Source: Symbiodinium natans
Lineage: Eukaryota; Sar; Dinophyceae; Suessiales; Symbiodiniaceae
DNA: 53,646 nt
Direction: 5' to 3'
Assembly: GCA_905221605.1 (NCBI GenBank)
Contig: CAJNDS010001613.1
Span: forward strand, 719,733-773,378
In this document: one piece after another, positions 11,543 through 23,649 of the stretch
Position numbering within the stretch: position 1 is the stretch's first letter
Layout: every line of letters starts with the position of its first letter
Made by a program: the position numbers and the translations under genes
The notes under the pieces: model-generated
Database searches by the model: none
Told to the model about the DNA's origin: nothing
Seen by the model: only the letters and a program-made list of their open reading frames with translations

Positions 11543-14500
11543 AGCCTTTGTCTCGGGGGGCTTCCTTTTCTCTCAAGGCCTGTGGACCTCCCGCCGAACC
11601 TCGGACCGATGTGGGTCTTTGGACAGACAGCGCTCAGGATTCCGCGATGTAGGTGCTTCTTCCCGCGGCTTGCCACATGTCCCCCGCCCCCACCCATGTT
11701 TGCAGCATCCCATTTAATGGGTACTTATACCCCAAAATGGAATAGAATCCTCTTAAAGGAAGCCCCCAATTGGGTACCCCTAATTTCGGAAACCCCCGTT
11801 TGCCAATGTGGATGATTGGGGCAGGAAGTACTACACGATTTACGATGCAAAGCGATGGCAAGTTGGCATGGGAATCTCGGCTGTAAGATTCCAGTCCACA
11901 GTCTTAAATGCGGCAGCGTGAACAGTGAGGACTGGCGAAGCATTCTGTGCCGTCCTTGACGTGATGTGTGCTTTCATTCCTTGAACATGGTGACTCAAGC
12001 AATTCAAGCCACTTCTCAAAACTTCCGTTGAGACAGTCGGAGGCGGTCTGCGGTTCATTGCGGTTCCAGAGAACTTGTGAATACGAAGTTGAATAGAAAA
12101 GCAGATAAGCTGAGCTGCAGACTTACGTAGCATGACTTAGCGAGACCCCAGAAGCACAAAAGTATGTAATCATTCCGGAATGGGCATACCTGAATGCGTG
12201 AGTTGACGGCCGTGATGTCCAACCCACCTTCTGAGGCCAAGAAGCGCGTGGGAACTTTGGTTCAGGACGGGGCACCGCCAGAGAAGAGGACAGAACCAGA
12301 GGCCAAGTCTGAGTCAGAGAGTGTGAAAAATTGATACACAAAATGATTATTTCTTCGCCTGCAGGTCTGTGAGGATGACAACAAGAACATGGCGCCTTGC
12401 TGAGATCCGCCGACTTTGCCGCACCACGTCTCAGCAGAAATCAGCAGAAGTGTTGGCATGCAATGGCGGCATCTTAGGTTTGGAACCATTTGCCTGGCTG
12501 CAAATCTTTTGCTGCTTTCTGGGCTTCTGGTAAAGATGTCAGCAACACGCACACGAGCTCCCGGCTTGGGCTGTTGGGTGGTCAGTGCGGTAGAGACGAG
12601 GCTTCCATGGGCTATTGCCATCGTTTCCCCCCGCTGGCCAGCACTTGGACTCAGATCTGTGTTGCACAAGCGATCACGGGCGTCTCAGTCACAAATTCCC
12701 TTTTGTGGTAGGGAAGTACTGCCGGCTGTCTTGTGCTTTGTGCACTGCCACTGCCTCGGTGCCTCCGGCAAAACTTGTGCACTGCCCCTATGATCCCTAT
12801 GCGGCGCTCACGTCATATGGTCGCGCGACAGGCGGTCAGCGACACAGCCGATTTGATCGAAGCAAAAGATCTGCAGGACTTAGTGCTTTCACGGGCTGCG
12901 GGTCAGGGCAGCGTGATCCCACAACTCAGGAGAGCTCCCCAGCACCGGTGCAGGCCTGCGGCAGCCTGCGGTATCCTGCGGTGCAGTAGTGCAGTGCTGC
13001 CTTAGGGCTGGCTAGCCGCTACTGGCCTTGAGTCTCGAGGTGTCTCGAGATGTCTCGAGTGTCTTGTTTTTCGAGGTCGGCTCTGGCATGAGCATTTCTG
13101 GTACTCGGCGCGGGGTGATGCTGGCACGTATTGGCACGTCTTGCTGAAACGTGCAGATGCTGGGAGCAAACCCAATAGAGATTAGGAAAGCGCCAGGTTG
13201 TCAAGCTCAGAGCCCTTAGCACTGATGAGGCATGACTTGTCAGCTGAACTGCCCTCTGGACAGAGTTCCATAGGGGGGCGAAGTTTAATCGTCTGCACTC
13301 GGGTACCGACATGCAGACATGTAGCTCGGCCAGCGAGGCTCTCTTGTGATGCTCCATCTTATGGCATGTTGTCAGACATTGACGGGCCGCGTGCAGAAGG
13401 GTACCGAAGTCGTGTCCGAAAAATGCCTGGGCAGTTGCCTTGTTGGCCATTGTCCTGGTGAGTCAAAGGTACATTCCTTGTGTTTTGGGGCCCGCTCCGC
13501 ATGTTCCTGAGCTCTTTTGGCAATGACGCTTTCCATTGGCCCGCAGCTGGGGGTGCCCTCCGGGTTGCTGGGATGCCCATTGCGGAGGTGTGGAAGCTGT
13601 TTTCTTTGCTTGAGGGAGTTGCCGAACCGCCTGACTAGGCCTAACTGAGTGATGCTTAAGGACATTTAAATGACATGTTAGTGACATTCAATGACTGAAA
13701 GAATGTAACAAGGGTGGCCTGAATCTGCTTAAGCTGGGTGCTGCGCGGAGCTGTGAGGCTGGATGTCGGAAAACTCCGCGCCAAGAGCTCAAAGCTGCCC
13801 GTTCAAACCGTCCAAACCGGTCAAAGTGTTCAAAGACGTTGCATTGTCACATTGCATCATTGCATATCATTGCATTCACGTTGCCTTCCTGTGGAATGCC
13901 CTTGGGACTCCTCTGGTGTGCAACATCGTACGACCACGTTGAAAGACATGCAGCCCGGGATCAGTGCGGGAGCAGGTCAGCCAAAGCTGGGAAGGAGTCT
14001 GCCAAAGAAGGCCAGGGCTCTGATGAAGGTGTTGTGATCGTTTTCGTTGTTTCTTGTTTTTTGTGTGTGTTTTTTCTTTCGTTTTCCTTCTGCTTGGCTG
14101 GTCAGGGGATGCAGAAGGGCACAAGCAGGCAAACTGTTGCATGTCGTGTCGCGTGTGCATTTCGGAAGTCCACGGAATGCTAGTACTTAGGACTTTTTCC
14201 AAGCATGAGACGTGCGTTTTCCTGTGCAGCAATTCGGGCTCAGCGTGGGATGTTTCTTCGCTTGATTGCTTGCAAAAGCCCATGGTTGTCTGGCGCAGCT
14301 TCAGGCCATGCCTACCCGATATGCCAAGCCCCTACTCGAGCCAAAGCCCCTGCAGGTGCAGCTGCAACACCATTTTGACATGCGGCTTCCCAAAGTGAAG
14401 AACAAACACACTGCGGCGGTTCAGGCATCCCGGTGAAGCTTGTCTCACTGCTTGTTGTTGGCTGTACTGCAATGGGGAAGGTCTCTGTGAACGACCTCGT

Positions 14501-14840
14501 CCCTTCAGGCTCAGGGGTACCTTGTCCTAGGTTGAAGTGTTCTGCAAGTGGTTCCAGGAGTACTCCCTCCTGGCCCTCAGAAGATCCCAGCAGGCAGCTT
14601 CGCAGCACAACCATGTGCTTTGCGTCGTTGCGTCATGCTGCCCTTGGACGTGTGTCAGGCACTGAATGCTCAAACCGACAAGTGCCGAGATGTGACAGGG
14701 ATGCTACATGCAGCCGCGCAGCCACAAAGCAAAGCATGTACTTCGCTACTACATACTGTAAACAGTACTAGCAAACCACGGCCGCGAGCAGCATCGGTGT
14801 CCCGATCAAAAGGGACATGCCCTGAAAGCTCCGCTGCTTG
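11543..14840. other. 3.3 kb without recognised gene
   Basis: Frames on both strands up to about 143 codons were read and none showed a familiar domain. A short direct repeat of TCTCGAG with spacers occurs at about 13031-13055. A minus-strand frame at 14312-14614 has plausible composition but no recognisable motif. The region may hold introns or untranslated sequence of flanking genes. Confidence 0.45.
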
Positions 14841-15620
14841 ATGGCGGCCTTTGGTTGCAATGTGCCACTCGGCTTGTCGGAGGCTTGTGCCCAGGGACAC
14901 GAGGCACAAGTGGCATGGTTTTTGATGCACATGAACGCAGAATGCGCAGACGGGTCGAAGTTCAGACAATTCAGGCTTCAGCCTGTCGAGAACAGTCCGT
15001 TGCACGCCGCGGCCATGTATGGCCACGCTGCTTGCGTGTCCTTGTTATTGGAGCTGGGCTCATTCAATGTGGATGACGTAGATCAGACTGGTGCAACCCC
15101 GATGGCGTATGCTTGTGAGAATGGTCACCTGGCTGTTGTCCAGCTTTTGTCCTCCCATGGAGCCCGCCGAACGCATTTGCGAGATGTTACGGGAGGGTAT
15201 TTCGCCTTTGAGGCTGCGGCTGCTCATCGTCACGTTGTGGAATGGCTTGCGCAAACGCGAGACTGGTGCAGTCCTTTACACCACGCCAGTCTCATGCCAG
15301 CTGCCAGGGTAGCGTCCTTGCTTCGAGCAGGCGCCTCACTGCACAGACGCAAGCGGGACCCAAGCAGATTCTGCGTGTCACCCTTGGAGCTTGCGGAAGA
15401 CACCGCTTTCTCTGAGTCCTCCCAGCTGGTAATTCGAGCCGCGAGGCCATGGTCTGTATCCACACACCATCTATTCCCTCACGCTGCGCGACGCTGTGCT
15501 CGCACCCTCGTCTTGATAGGCTACTCCATAGGGAAGCACCACGGCCGGCCGATTCATGACATTTGGCGCCACTGTGTGATTCCTTTGGTGGTTGACCGCC
15601 TTGCTGGACATCAGACTTAG
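14841..15620 (+). CDS. Ankyrin-repeat protein (single exon)
   Basis: An uninterrupted frame starting at an ATG (MAAFGCNVPLGLSEACAQGH) and running about 259 codons. Ankyrin repeats, which are protein-protein interaction scaffolds, are visible as SPLHAAAMYGHAACVSLLLE, then GATPMAYACENGHLAVVQLL, then a weaker SPLHHASLMPAARVASLLRA followed by GASLHRRKR. The first copies have the consensus TPLHxAAxxGHxxxVxxLL. The C-terminal third (AARRCARTLVLIGYSIG, then HDIWRHCVIPLVV) contains no ankyrin signature. It resembles the conserved tail of similar dinoflagellate ankyrin proteins as I remember them, which I cannot verify here. The lack of introns contrasts with neighbouring intron-rich genes and could mean retroposition, but no poly(A) tail or leader relic was seen. 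Partner and location are unknown. Confidence 0.88.
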   Translation: MAAFGCNVPLGLSEACAQGHEAQVAWFLMHMNAECADGSKFRQFRLQPVENSPLHAAAMYGHAACVSLLLELGSFNVDDVDQTGATPMAYACENGHLAVVQLLSSHGARRTHLRDVTGGYFAFEAAAAHRHVVEWLAQTRDWCSPLHHASLMPAARVASLLRAGASLHRRKRDPSRFCVSPLELAEDTAFSESSQLVIRAARPWSVSTHHLFPHAARRCARTLVLIGYSIGKHHGRPIHDIWRHCVIPLVVDRLAGHQT

Positions 15621-16410
15621 GTGCCATCAAGCCGGAAAGCGATTTGGGAACCATTCGGAACATGCCCCCTCCCGCTTGGAGAATGCTGGCATCAACAAGA
15701 GCTCGTCAAGCCACGGTGTTTACATAATGTTCTTCTTGAGCTTTCTCCTACCGGACAAAAAAACGTTTTGTGCAGTTTGTTGCAGCCGCTGATCGCCGAC
15801 GCTTTGCTATCTTAAGAATCTACGCCTGACCTTCCGCTCGATGCATGCAAAGCGAAGACTGCGGACGATGTCTGGTATGTCTGGTCCATGGCATTGGAAT
15901 GCTGGGAGCGTGCAGCGGTCTCAGCGGCCTCTCTTGGCTACGGCGTTTGTCAATCGAGAACGTGTGAATACAGTACCCGACGCCGACGCCCTTCAGCCAA
16001 GAGCCGCTCGTGGAAACAAGGGTGCTGTCGTGACCTTCTGCTTTTTTCTGTGGGTGCTTCTCTTTCGCTCGGCGTTCATGTGAAGCCGGTGAAACATGTT
16101 CAAAAAGAACCCCTGATCCTTAATTTAATGCTGGTAGACTTTTACTGTTGAGCCTCTCGCCTTTCCAGGGCTGGATCAAGCTCCGACGGCGCAGTCGTCA
16201 GCCATCAGTGATGCTCGCGAGGCCTTCCGAAGTGAACAAGAGAGCCAGGCGAGAGTTTAGTTCCGAGGATGTTTTGCAGTGGTGCAGAAGGATGTCGACA
16301 AAGATAAAAAGCCGTGCGCGAAACTTACGGTTCCTTCGTAACAGGGTAAGAACCTGTGCGTGTTCGGGAGAATGAAGAAGAAGAGGGAGAGAGAGGGAGA
16401 GAGAGCGAGC

Positions 16411-16484
16411 AAGAAGAAGAAGAAGAAGAAGAAGAAGAAGAAGAAGAAGAAGAAGAAGAAGAAGAGAGCGAGCGAGCGAGCGAG
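16411..16484. repeat. (AAG)n then (GAGC)n microsatellite
   Basis: An uninterrupted AAG trinucleotide run (16411-16464) passes into several GAGC tetranucleotide units. It explains the artificial poly-Leu and poly-Ser frames on the minus strand. Confidence 0.95.
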
Positions 16485-17975
16485 TGACGTCTATCTGGGC
16501 CCTCTCCAGCCATAAGCAGTGGTTCACCACCCTGCTGGCAACATCTAGGAATCTAGGAAATCCACGTTGTAAAAGGGGAGTGGCAACCTCGTGGCACCTA
16601 GCAAAACGAGGCGACGCTAAGATGTATCGACAGGGATTAGGCGGAGAGAAGAAGGCCCCCAACTAAATTGAGCCAAGTGAGCAATTGAGAGAAAACGTGC
16701 AGAAGGAGAAGCAGGTCCGGAAAGAGGTGAAGAAGAGTAGAGAAAGAGCCTCGGGGGGAGGAGCCTCTCGGATCCCACAATCGGAGAAGAATGAGCCATG
16801 TACATCTTTGTGGCAGATGCAGGAAGAGCTGGCCCTTGTCGAGTTTCATCGCGAGCAAGAGGAGGTGCTACGCCATGCTGCGGTGATTTGCGACGTGCTA
16901 TGCCATTGCCACTGCTCTCGTGGAGCTGCCCCCACTGCTCGCCGCGCCAACTTAACTACTGGCTCAAGCAAAGAGTGGCCACAGCGCTGCGGCCGCTGAA
17001 ATGCATGGAGGAGCCAGCAAGAGCACACCTCACCTTGATGCACGGTAGACGCTCCTTCCTATCATTTCCTATACTTGTACTACAACTGCACGTTCAGAGC
17101 AAAGCGAGTTTTTGCATTCCGCGGCTGGGAATCAACACTGGGAAATACGATGTAAAGGGGCTTACAGGCCTTCTGTTGCAACGCAATTGCAGCTTCCGGA
17201 TGGTACAGGACCCTGAAAGCGTGAGTTTGCCTTGTGCGTGTGCGTGCCCGTGCTTGCGTGCATGCGCGATCCTGCCTTTAGTAGTCACTTGTTCCACGGA
17301 CTAGGTCCCAACTGTTGGTGTGAACGAGCCTTTGAATTTGTTCGTGTTTTCTAAATTTGCAAGGTGCAGAAAAGATGCCTGCGCCACTTGCTCTGCCAAC
17401 GAAGCTGTGCAAGGACATAGAATTATAGAACTGAGAAAATCAGGGACGCCTGATGCACCTACTAGTACCCGGGAGGACTCAGCAATGAACTCCTGCGGGG
17501 TGTGCGTTTTCGACCGGCGCTCGGTCGAAAACCGGGCTTTGCATCTGATACCAGAAAATCATGAAGCTGAAGCTTGCGTGAATTTTGTCAACGTCTGATG
17601 TAATGTTGGCGCGCGGAATGGAAAAACGATCACAGAGTCCATATCGCAGCGGCTTCTGTTTGCAGATCGCACTGTACGCTTGGCGTTCTATTCATCCTGG
17701 TAACGTCATCTCTTGAAGACCACATCGCGCATAGTATTCTCTGAAGGCCACATTGCTTGAAAGCACATAGTCTACATTGCCTCCAGTCTCGCCGCCATCA
17801 CGGATTTCAGCTTGTGGGCAAGTGCTTCGTTTTGCTGCGCTTGGTGCCAATGTACCAGCTGGCGGGTGGGCCCATGAAGACCACCTTGCCTACGACTTTC
17901 TGAACACTGAAACCCACCACAGGAAGTTTCACATATCGGATTCATTTCACTGAGCATTCCTGGTTTTTGCGCCCG

Positions 17976-18136
17976 CGTGTGTGTGTCTGTGTGTGTGTGT
18001 GTGCGCTTGCTAGCGCGCAACCGGCAGGCTGGTCGCACTGGTGCAAAGAAGCGTCCAAGGCCGAACGGGCTCAGTAGGGTGTAATTCGGTATCATTCGGT
18101 GTAATGGGGTGCAATGGGGTACACTGGGGTGCAAAG
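17976..18136. repeat. (GT)n run and degenerate 10-nt repeat
   Basis: A GT-dinucleotide run with one interruption occupies about 17976-18003. About 75 nt downstream (18079-18136) a degenerate repeat of roughly ten nucleotides resembling GGTGTAATGG occurs five or six times in tandem. Confidence 0.75.
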
Positions 18137-19889
18137 TGTGCAGAGGCCCAAATGGTTGGGGCTGGCGCTCGTCAGTGCAGCCGCTGGCCGCCTTAGACAC
18201 TTGACTCACTTGACTCACTTGAAGGAAGCAAGCAGGCTCCGTGACCATTCCACGCGGAAATCCGCAAAAGTTGTCAGAGCATGCGTGATAATTCGCGTGA
18301 TAAGGCAGATCTGAAAACTTCGAGTTTTGCTCCTGGAAATGTTGGTGGAGTTCAAGCCGCACAGGCCGAGTGGGTGTTTCCAAATTTCAAGATGGCTCCA
18401 GATGGTGTCGGATGCACCCTATCTTGAAAGGATTGCGGGCTGTCGGCAGTTCCTTGCAGGAGCCTGTGCCGCTAGATGAGGCCCCTCCTAGACAGCTGCC
18501 TCTGTGCATTGAGGTTTGTTGTTATGCCAGTAAGGTAGACTGATCCCCTCCTAATTGGAGGACACAGTTCGTCTGCACAAGTTTTACCACGATGCTTGGC
18601 AACATTCAGCTACCCAGCTACCCCTCTGCCTGACACTGAACACCATGAAGACCAAGAATTACAGGCGGCCAATGCACCAAGGACAGAACCGTGGACTACA
18701 CGGCTGCCCATTCGCAGCTGGCACTTGTGCAGAGGGGAGAGATTGATGCTGCAACTGATGCTGCTTGATGGCACGGCCACCACATGCCCACCAAAGGTGC
18801 AAAACTATGACTGGGTAAACGCAAAGCGAAGTGCTTAGCTTGCAGGACGTCCGTGGGCCACTTAAGGCCAGCTTGAAGGGTACGCCGTCTAAGGTCGTAC
18901 AGCACCGATGGCACGATTGCAAAAGAGGACTGCTTGTCATCGTCTTTTAGGACGACGCCAAAGATGTACGACTTCGCATTGCAGGAGCATGATGAAGTCT
19001 GGCGCGTTTCCAAAAGCCGCTTGCAACATTGGCCGCGCCTGGAGGAACAGCATATACACGAGGCGCCAGCCGTCGCTTTGTTCTTCTTTCTGCCATGCAG
19101 CTGTGTGAGCTTTGGCATGGTGTCAGGTGAGCTTCAATTCAAAGCCGCAACGGTTTTGCAAAGCAGCTGATGCTGAAGCGTTGGGAGATCCCATGGACAA
19201 CATATTCATCATCAACCTGTTGCTCGGCTTGCAGAGGCTACATATGCAAATCCTTTGTCGAAGCATGTCGCAAAGGCCGCGCAGACCCGCAAAGCTGAAA
19301 CATGTAACTTGCCTGCAGCTCCATGCATGAGCCACACCCTGCGATTGAAGTGCCCAAAAGACATTCCCTGGCTACTCGGATTGATTGTAAACACAGCGTC
19401 TTGACCGCCTCGACCCGCACCCAGTGGTCGCAGAGAGCCATGACACTACATCCCTGATAGTTCCCGGATGTTCTCCATGGCAAGGAGATCAACCCCGATC
19501 TCTCTACTGTACGTACTGTACATGCTTGTACGCTTTTGTTTGGGGTACCACCTCGATGCGGAGGAAGACTTTGCACACCGCTTCGCTGACCACTGTAAAC
19601 AGGAAAGCAGCCCTAAATCCTGCTCTTCCATGGGCTTAGCGCCCACCCTCAGTCCAATTTTTGTTTCCCCGTCGAGCGTGAATCTTAGGGACTCGTCAGC
19701 TGTGAGCATGAGCAGCCCCGAACAACTATGCGACCCTCCAAAGCCACAGACCTCTTTCACTTGGAATGTCCCTAAACCCAGAATCCTGGCAAGAAGACGT
19801 CACCCTAAATGTGCCCGGGGGCGCCATTGCTTTTGCACCTAAGGAACAACGAAAACGTCATAGCAGCACCAACAGCAGCTACTTCATTG

Positions 19890-20760
19890 CTTCCTGCAAG
19901 ACCTCAGGTCTTGGCGCAGCTCCATGCGGAAGGATTAAATGCAAAGATTGTGGATGCCATTGACGGCGATGCCTTTACCTCCCAGGCCTAGGGAACAGTC
20001 CCAGGGTCCCCTAAGGCCCTAAGGCCCTAAGGTTTGGGGTTGGCTCGAGCCCGACCTACAGTCATTCTCGAGACTCTCGTGTATCGTTGTCCAGGAGGAG
20101 GTGGAGAAGCTGCTTGGAGGCAACAGCATCTGGCGGTTGGTGCCTGTGTGGATTGAGATTGAGAGGTGGTGGGGCGCTTGCTTCTTTGAGCTCGGGAAGG
20201 TTGTGGAAGGTCGAAGTTGGCCTAAGTGCATTCACGGTTTGAACGACCTTGAGCGACTCCATCCCGTAAGGCTGGGTGCGCGTACGCTGCCTGATTACTG
20301 TGGGCACAAGAATCTCTTCAGCAATCAGCCTTCTCAAGGTATTGGTTCAACAATGTTTTCAGGCTGCATGTTCCAACGAACTGTTACAGAAACAAACGTT
20401 GCACCCACTTGGCTTGGAAGGAACACGCTGCCACACCTGACCACTGGTCAGCTTGGCTGCTTCATGAGCCACTTCACAATCTGGCACTACATGGTATCGT
20501 GGCCACACCAAAGAGCTGTGGGCCGCAGAACTGTCTGTTTTTCTTAAGTTGTGAGGTTGAGCATGAGATTCCGTCAGCATTGATTCTGGAAGATGACTTT
20601 GATCTGTGCCCCAGCCGCATGGACATTGCAAACAGCACTCGTCCAACTCATAGCAGCTCAGCCTCAAGCCCTGGAAGGCAAGAGAGCTTCAAGGAACGAC
20701 TTGGCAGCTACTTAGAAGAGGCTCGAAGTCATGACTGGAACCTGATGCATCCAGATGGCA
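19890..20760 (+). CDS. Family-25 glycosyltransferase (multi-exon)
   Basis: The N-terminal and central parts of glycosyltransferase family 25 are visible in order. The first recognised exon ends at 19985 and reads VLAQLHAEGLNAKIVDAIDG, the family's opening with its A-x-D-G ending. The exon from 20095 starts EEVEKLLGGNSIW. Later LPHLTTGQLGCFMSHFTIW is the hallmark GExGCxxSHxxxW element. After an intron (20494-20555, GT...AG) the chain continues VEHEIPSALILEDDFDL, whose EDD should bind the metal of the sugar-nucleotide donor. SHDWNLMH near 20735 corresponds to the DWDLI element. The intron 19986-20094 uses a GC donor and contains a short telomere-like repeat. The segment 20150-20275 may be another intron. 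The C-terminal exons were not located, so the gene probably extends past 20760. Location is presumably ER or Golgi by family; substrate unknown. Confidence 0.82.
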
Positions 20761-23649
20761 GTTGGCCGTGAGCCTGTGAGTACTGTATGCAGACACAAGT
20801 AGCAACTTCCCATAAACATCCCCGCGTGCATCTGAAGTCTGATGGTGAGACATGCTGTTCCGTGGCGCTCCCGAGGTATCTTGGTCGAAGCCCTACGGAA
20901 CCCGACATTTCACGCATCAGTGCTCACTTGGCACAGCCGGGCCTTGTCCTCGGAAGTTTCAGACAGCTGTGCAAGACTCCGTGGGAGACCTCATGTCAGG
21001 CTACACTCTCTGGACGGTGGGGCAGCGTGGACAGCGGACAGCAGAACCTTCATCTCTTGTATTCTGTGGTCATCAGCTTACACAGCTTTCGAAAAGCTTG
21101 TGTGCAGCTGAGGTACATTTTCAAGCTGGATGCAGCTCGAGCCCTAGTGGAGGCCAATGTGGAGAGCAGGCTGGCGCCCCTGGCCACCTGGCTGAGAGGA
21201 CAGTTGAGTCACAGTGCTCAGCACGTTTTTCATTGAATCAATGTCCTTTGCCATCCTTTGCCACTTTAAGCACCAGAGCTCTCAGGATCATTATTTCTCT
21301 GTGGCCATGGGGCAGGGCTTCAGCGGTCACTGGAATGAGAACGCGGTTGAATGGAGCCAGTGCCGCAGCTGCACCAGGCAGCCACCAAGGCAGTCACCAA
21401 GGCAGTCACCGTCTAGGTGCCCACCATGTTGCGCCAGCCCACCCAGGTATATCCCTCAGGTCCTGCGAGGTTTGGCAATCACACCGCCATTGGTAATGCC
21501 GTATCTGGACTGCAGCTGCCATTTGCCATTGTGGGGGAGGTTTTCTGGTGCCGGGACCGGCCTCAGGTATGTGGGGTCCATGTTCTTGAGCGACACAGCC
21601 ATGCTGAGTTCGGCCCTGAAGTTTGCAAATGCCTGCAATCAGCAAATATCAGCAAGAGTGCAGCTCGTGAGTTCGTGGCTTGAAGATCTTGGCGGCATTG
21701 GCCGGATGACGGTGCCAAGGAAACGGCACGAAGTTCGTGACCGACTTGCCCCAGCGCGAGGCCACGGCCGTTTCCGTAGTGATGCTGCAGTGTAGATTCA
21801 GATCTAAACTCGGCTGGTCAGGAAGATCCTTGGCCGGCTGATCGCAAGCACGAGGCAGAGTGGCGAGCTGCCCAAGGAGTCGCTCATTTGCACAAGTTTC
21901 GAGCAAGCAAGGACAAACGGGCACAAACATTGCTGCTTGGCAGGTGCGTGAACTTTGAGGTGGGTAGTAATTAAACGACTTGCCTGGCAAATGTTTTGTG
22001 GCCTGTTATCTCACTAGGAGATGCAGGCGCACGTTTCACTTGTCTGGCATGCGTCAGTGCATGCACTCTGATCCGCCTGAAGTGTGGAAGAGGAGACTGC
22101 AAGGGATCGCAGGTGTTGTATAGGGTCGCATCTCTTATTCCTGTTAGCCAGCTGTTAGCCATCCTTAGCCCCTTTGCTTGCTCAAGCTTTCGATAGGGCA
22201 CAGTATGTTCTTGAACAGGTAGTGCTCGGCTCCAAGTCTACGTCCTATTCTTGCCTTCGGTTCGGTTCCTGAAAAGGCGAGACACCAGACAAGACTTGAT
22301 GAAATCATTCAGGTATGCTCATGTCCTGTAAAGAGTAGAACAGTTAACAGACTGAGATGGCTTCCAATCCTTGCATGGCCGAATGTTGGCTTTGCATGCG
22401 GTCACTCGCAGAGCAAGGCCAATGGTGTGGGATGCAGCGGCTGGGTTGCGGCCATCACTTTCATTCAGTTTGCCTGGCAGAAGTCAAGGCTCAACCGGTT
22501 TGTTGAAGTTTGAATCGGAAAGTGTAGAGGTGTTCCTTGGCCTTTGAAAACTAGCGCTATGTGCTAATGGACCAAGCGTCACATCAGCCTTGGGCAGCAA
22601 CCCTTCCCAGCCAATTCTCTCTGAGAGTCAGGACATGGCAGGGTGTCGAAAGAGCCCACAAATTGAATCGGCTGTCTGGGCAAGCCTCATGCCTTATGAC
22701 TCAGGCCATCGAAAGGACCCTAGAGGGTATGCAGCATCAAGGCCTTTGTCCACACTCGCGTCGTGCCAGGGACCGTGACCGGCTGCGCAGCCTCTCCTAT
22801 TCCGCTTCCAACCGCATTCCAAAGTGGGATCACTGGGTGCAAATAACGGTGACGGTGTGCTCACGGTGCCCTCTGCACTTTGAGCACATCTTTGCACATC
22901 TTTGCAAGGACCAGATGTAATGTCGCGCGCAGCACGCCCGTTCTTGAAGGCGTCGGCTTCCCGCCGGAATGTTACATTACATTGCACCGGACAAGCTGTT
23001 CGGACGCTGTCGGACAATGTCCCGAAGCTGGGGTTGAAGGGGCTTGTGGTCGTAACTTGCTGTCTCCAAGCTGGTTGGAAGTACTGGCCGGAAGACACCC
23101 TCCATCAAGCTCGCAGCATTCCTGGTGCAACACAGGCAGAATGCTCTGTGCTGAAGCAATCCAGCACATCCGGCAGCCTTAATTACGCCAGCCTTACAGC
23201 ATCTTACAGGCTTCCATCAGAAGTTTCCATCATGGGTGTTTCTCAACCAAACCTGAGAACGGATTGAATACTAAAAGATGAGAGCTTGACAAGCTCAAGG
23301 CGAGCATAGACTTTGCCTTCATGACCCAAAACGACCTCCGAACAAGTGTTCCAATCCGAATTTGTGTTGCACCTGCTTTAGTGTGTGGCCCCCCTCCTAG
23401 AACAGTCGAAGCTGGTTTCCGCTTTGTGCATACCGCCCGCGTATTTCATATGATTCAAAAGGGAGGAGCTTATAGAAGTGTAAAAGGGGCCGCGATGCCC
23501 GGCAATTGACTTTAAGGGCGCGCCGCACAGAATGTTCTTACGACGCCCGCAGGATTCACCTAATTGGCGACCCCACTCTGCACCCCGAATAGTCAGGGTG
23601 CCCTGAAGAGCCGGGGGCCCCTTACTAGAGCAGGTCCAACATTAGAATA
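20761..23649. other. No certain gene; probable remaining exons of the glycosyltransferase
   Basis: A plus-strand stretch at about 21120-21220 is very coding-like (LDAARALVEANVESRLAPLA), and another near 21275-21360 reads DHYFSVAMGQGFSGHWNENA. I could not assign either to a family. A 12-nt unit (CACCAAGGCAGT) repeats about three times at 21377-21412. The remainder, 21800-23649, shows nothing recognisable. Confidence 0.4.

Larger units (their letters stand above)
15621..19889. other. 4.3 kb without a certain gene
   Basis: No domain was recognised. Weak candidates: plus-strand stretches near 16168-16254 (acidic, Gln-rich) and 16780-16900 (helical, EELALVEFHREQEEVLRHA), and minus-strand stretches near 18850-18990 (containing SYIFGVVLKDDDKQSSFAI) and 19620-19760. 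Any of these could be isolated exons. None gives a gene model. Confidence 0.4.

Noticed and set aside
13031-13070. TCTCGAG repeats as a possible regulatory cluster
   Set aside because: Only three or four short degenerate copies with irregular spacing and no nearby gene start.
16198-16662. Minus-strand frame with a poly-Leu 'membrane' segment
   Set aside because: The leucines are the AAG microsatellite read on the other strand.
21275-21360. Possible dynein heavy-chain fragment (SVAMGQGFSGHW resembling the ISMGQGQ element)
   Set aside because: Only a few residues match and no other dynein heavy-chain motif was found nearby.
20852-21496. 214-codon plus-strand frame
   Set aside because: Composition is that of a shifted frame (Ser, Gly, Gln runs), with the 12-nt repeat contributing; a different frame in the same stretch looks more coding-like.
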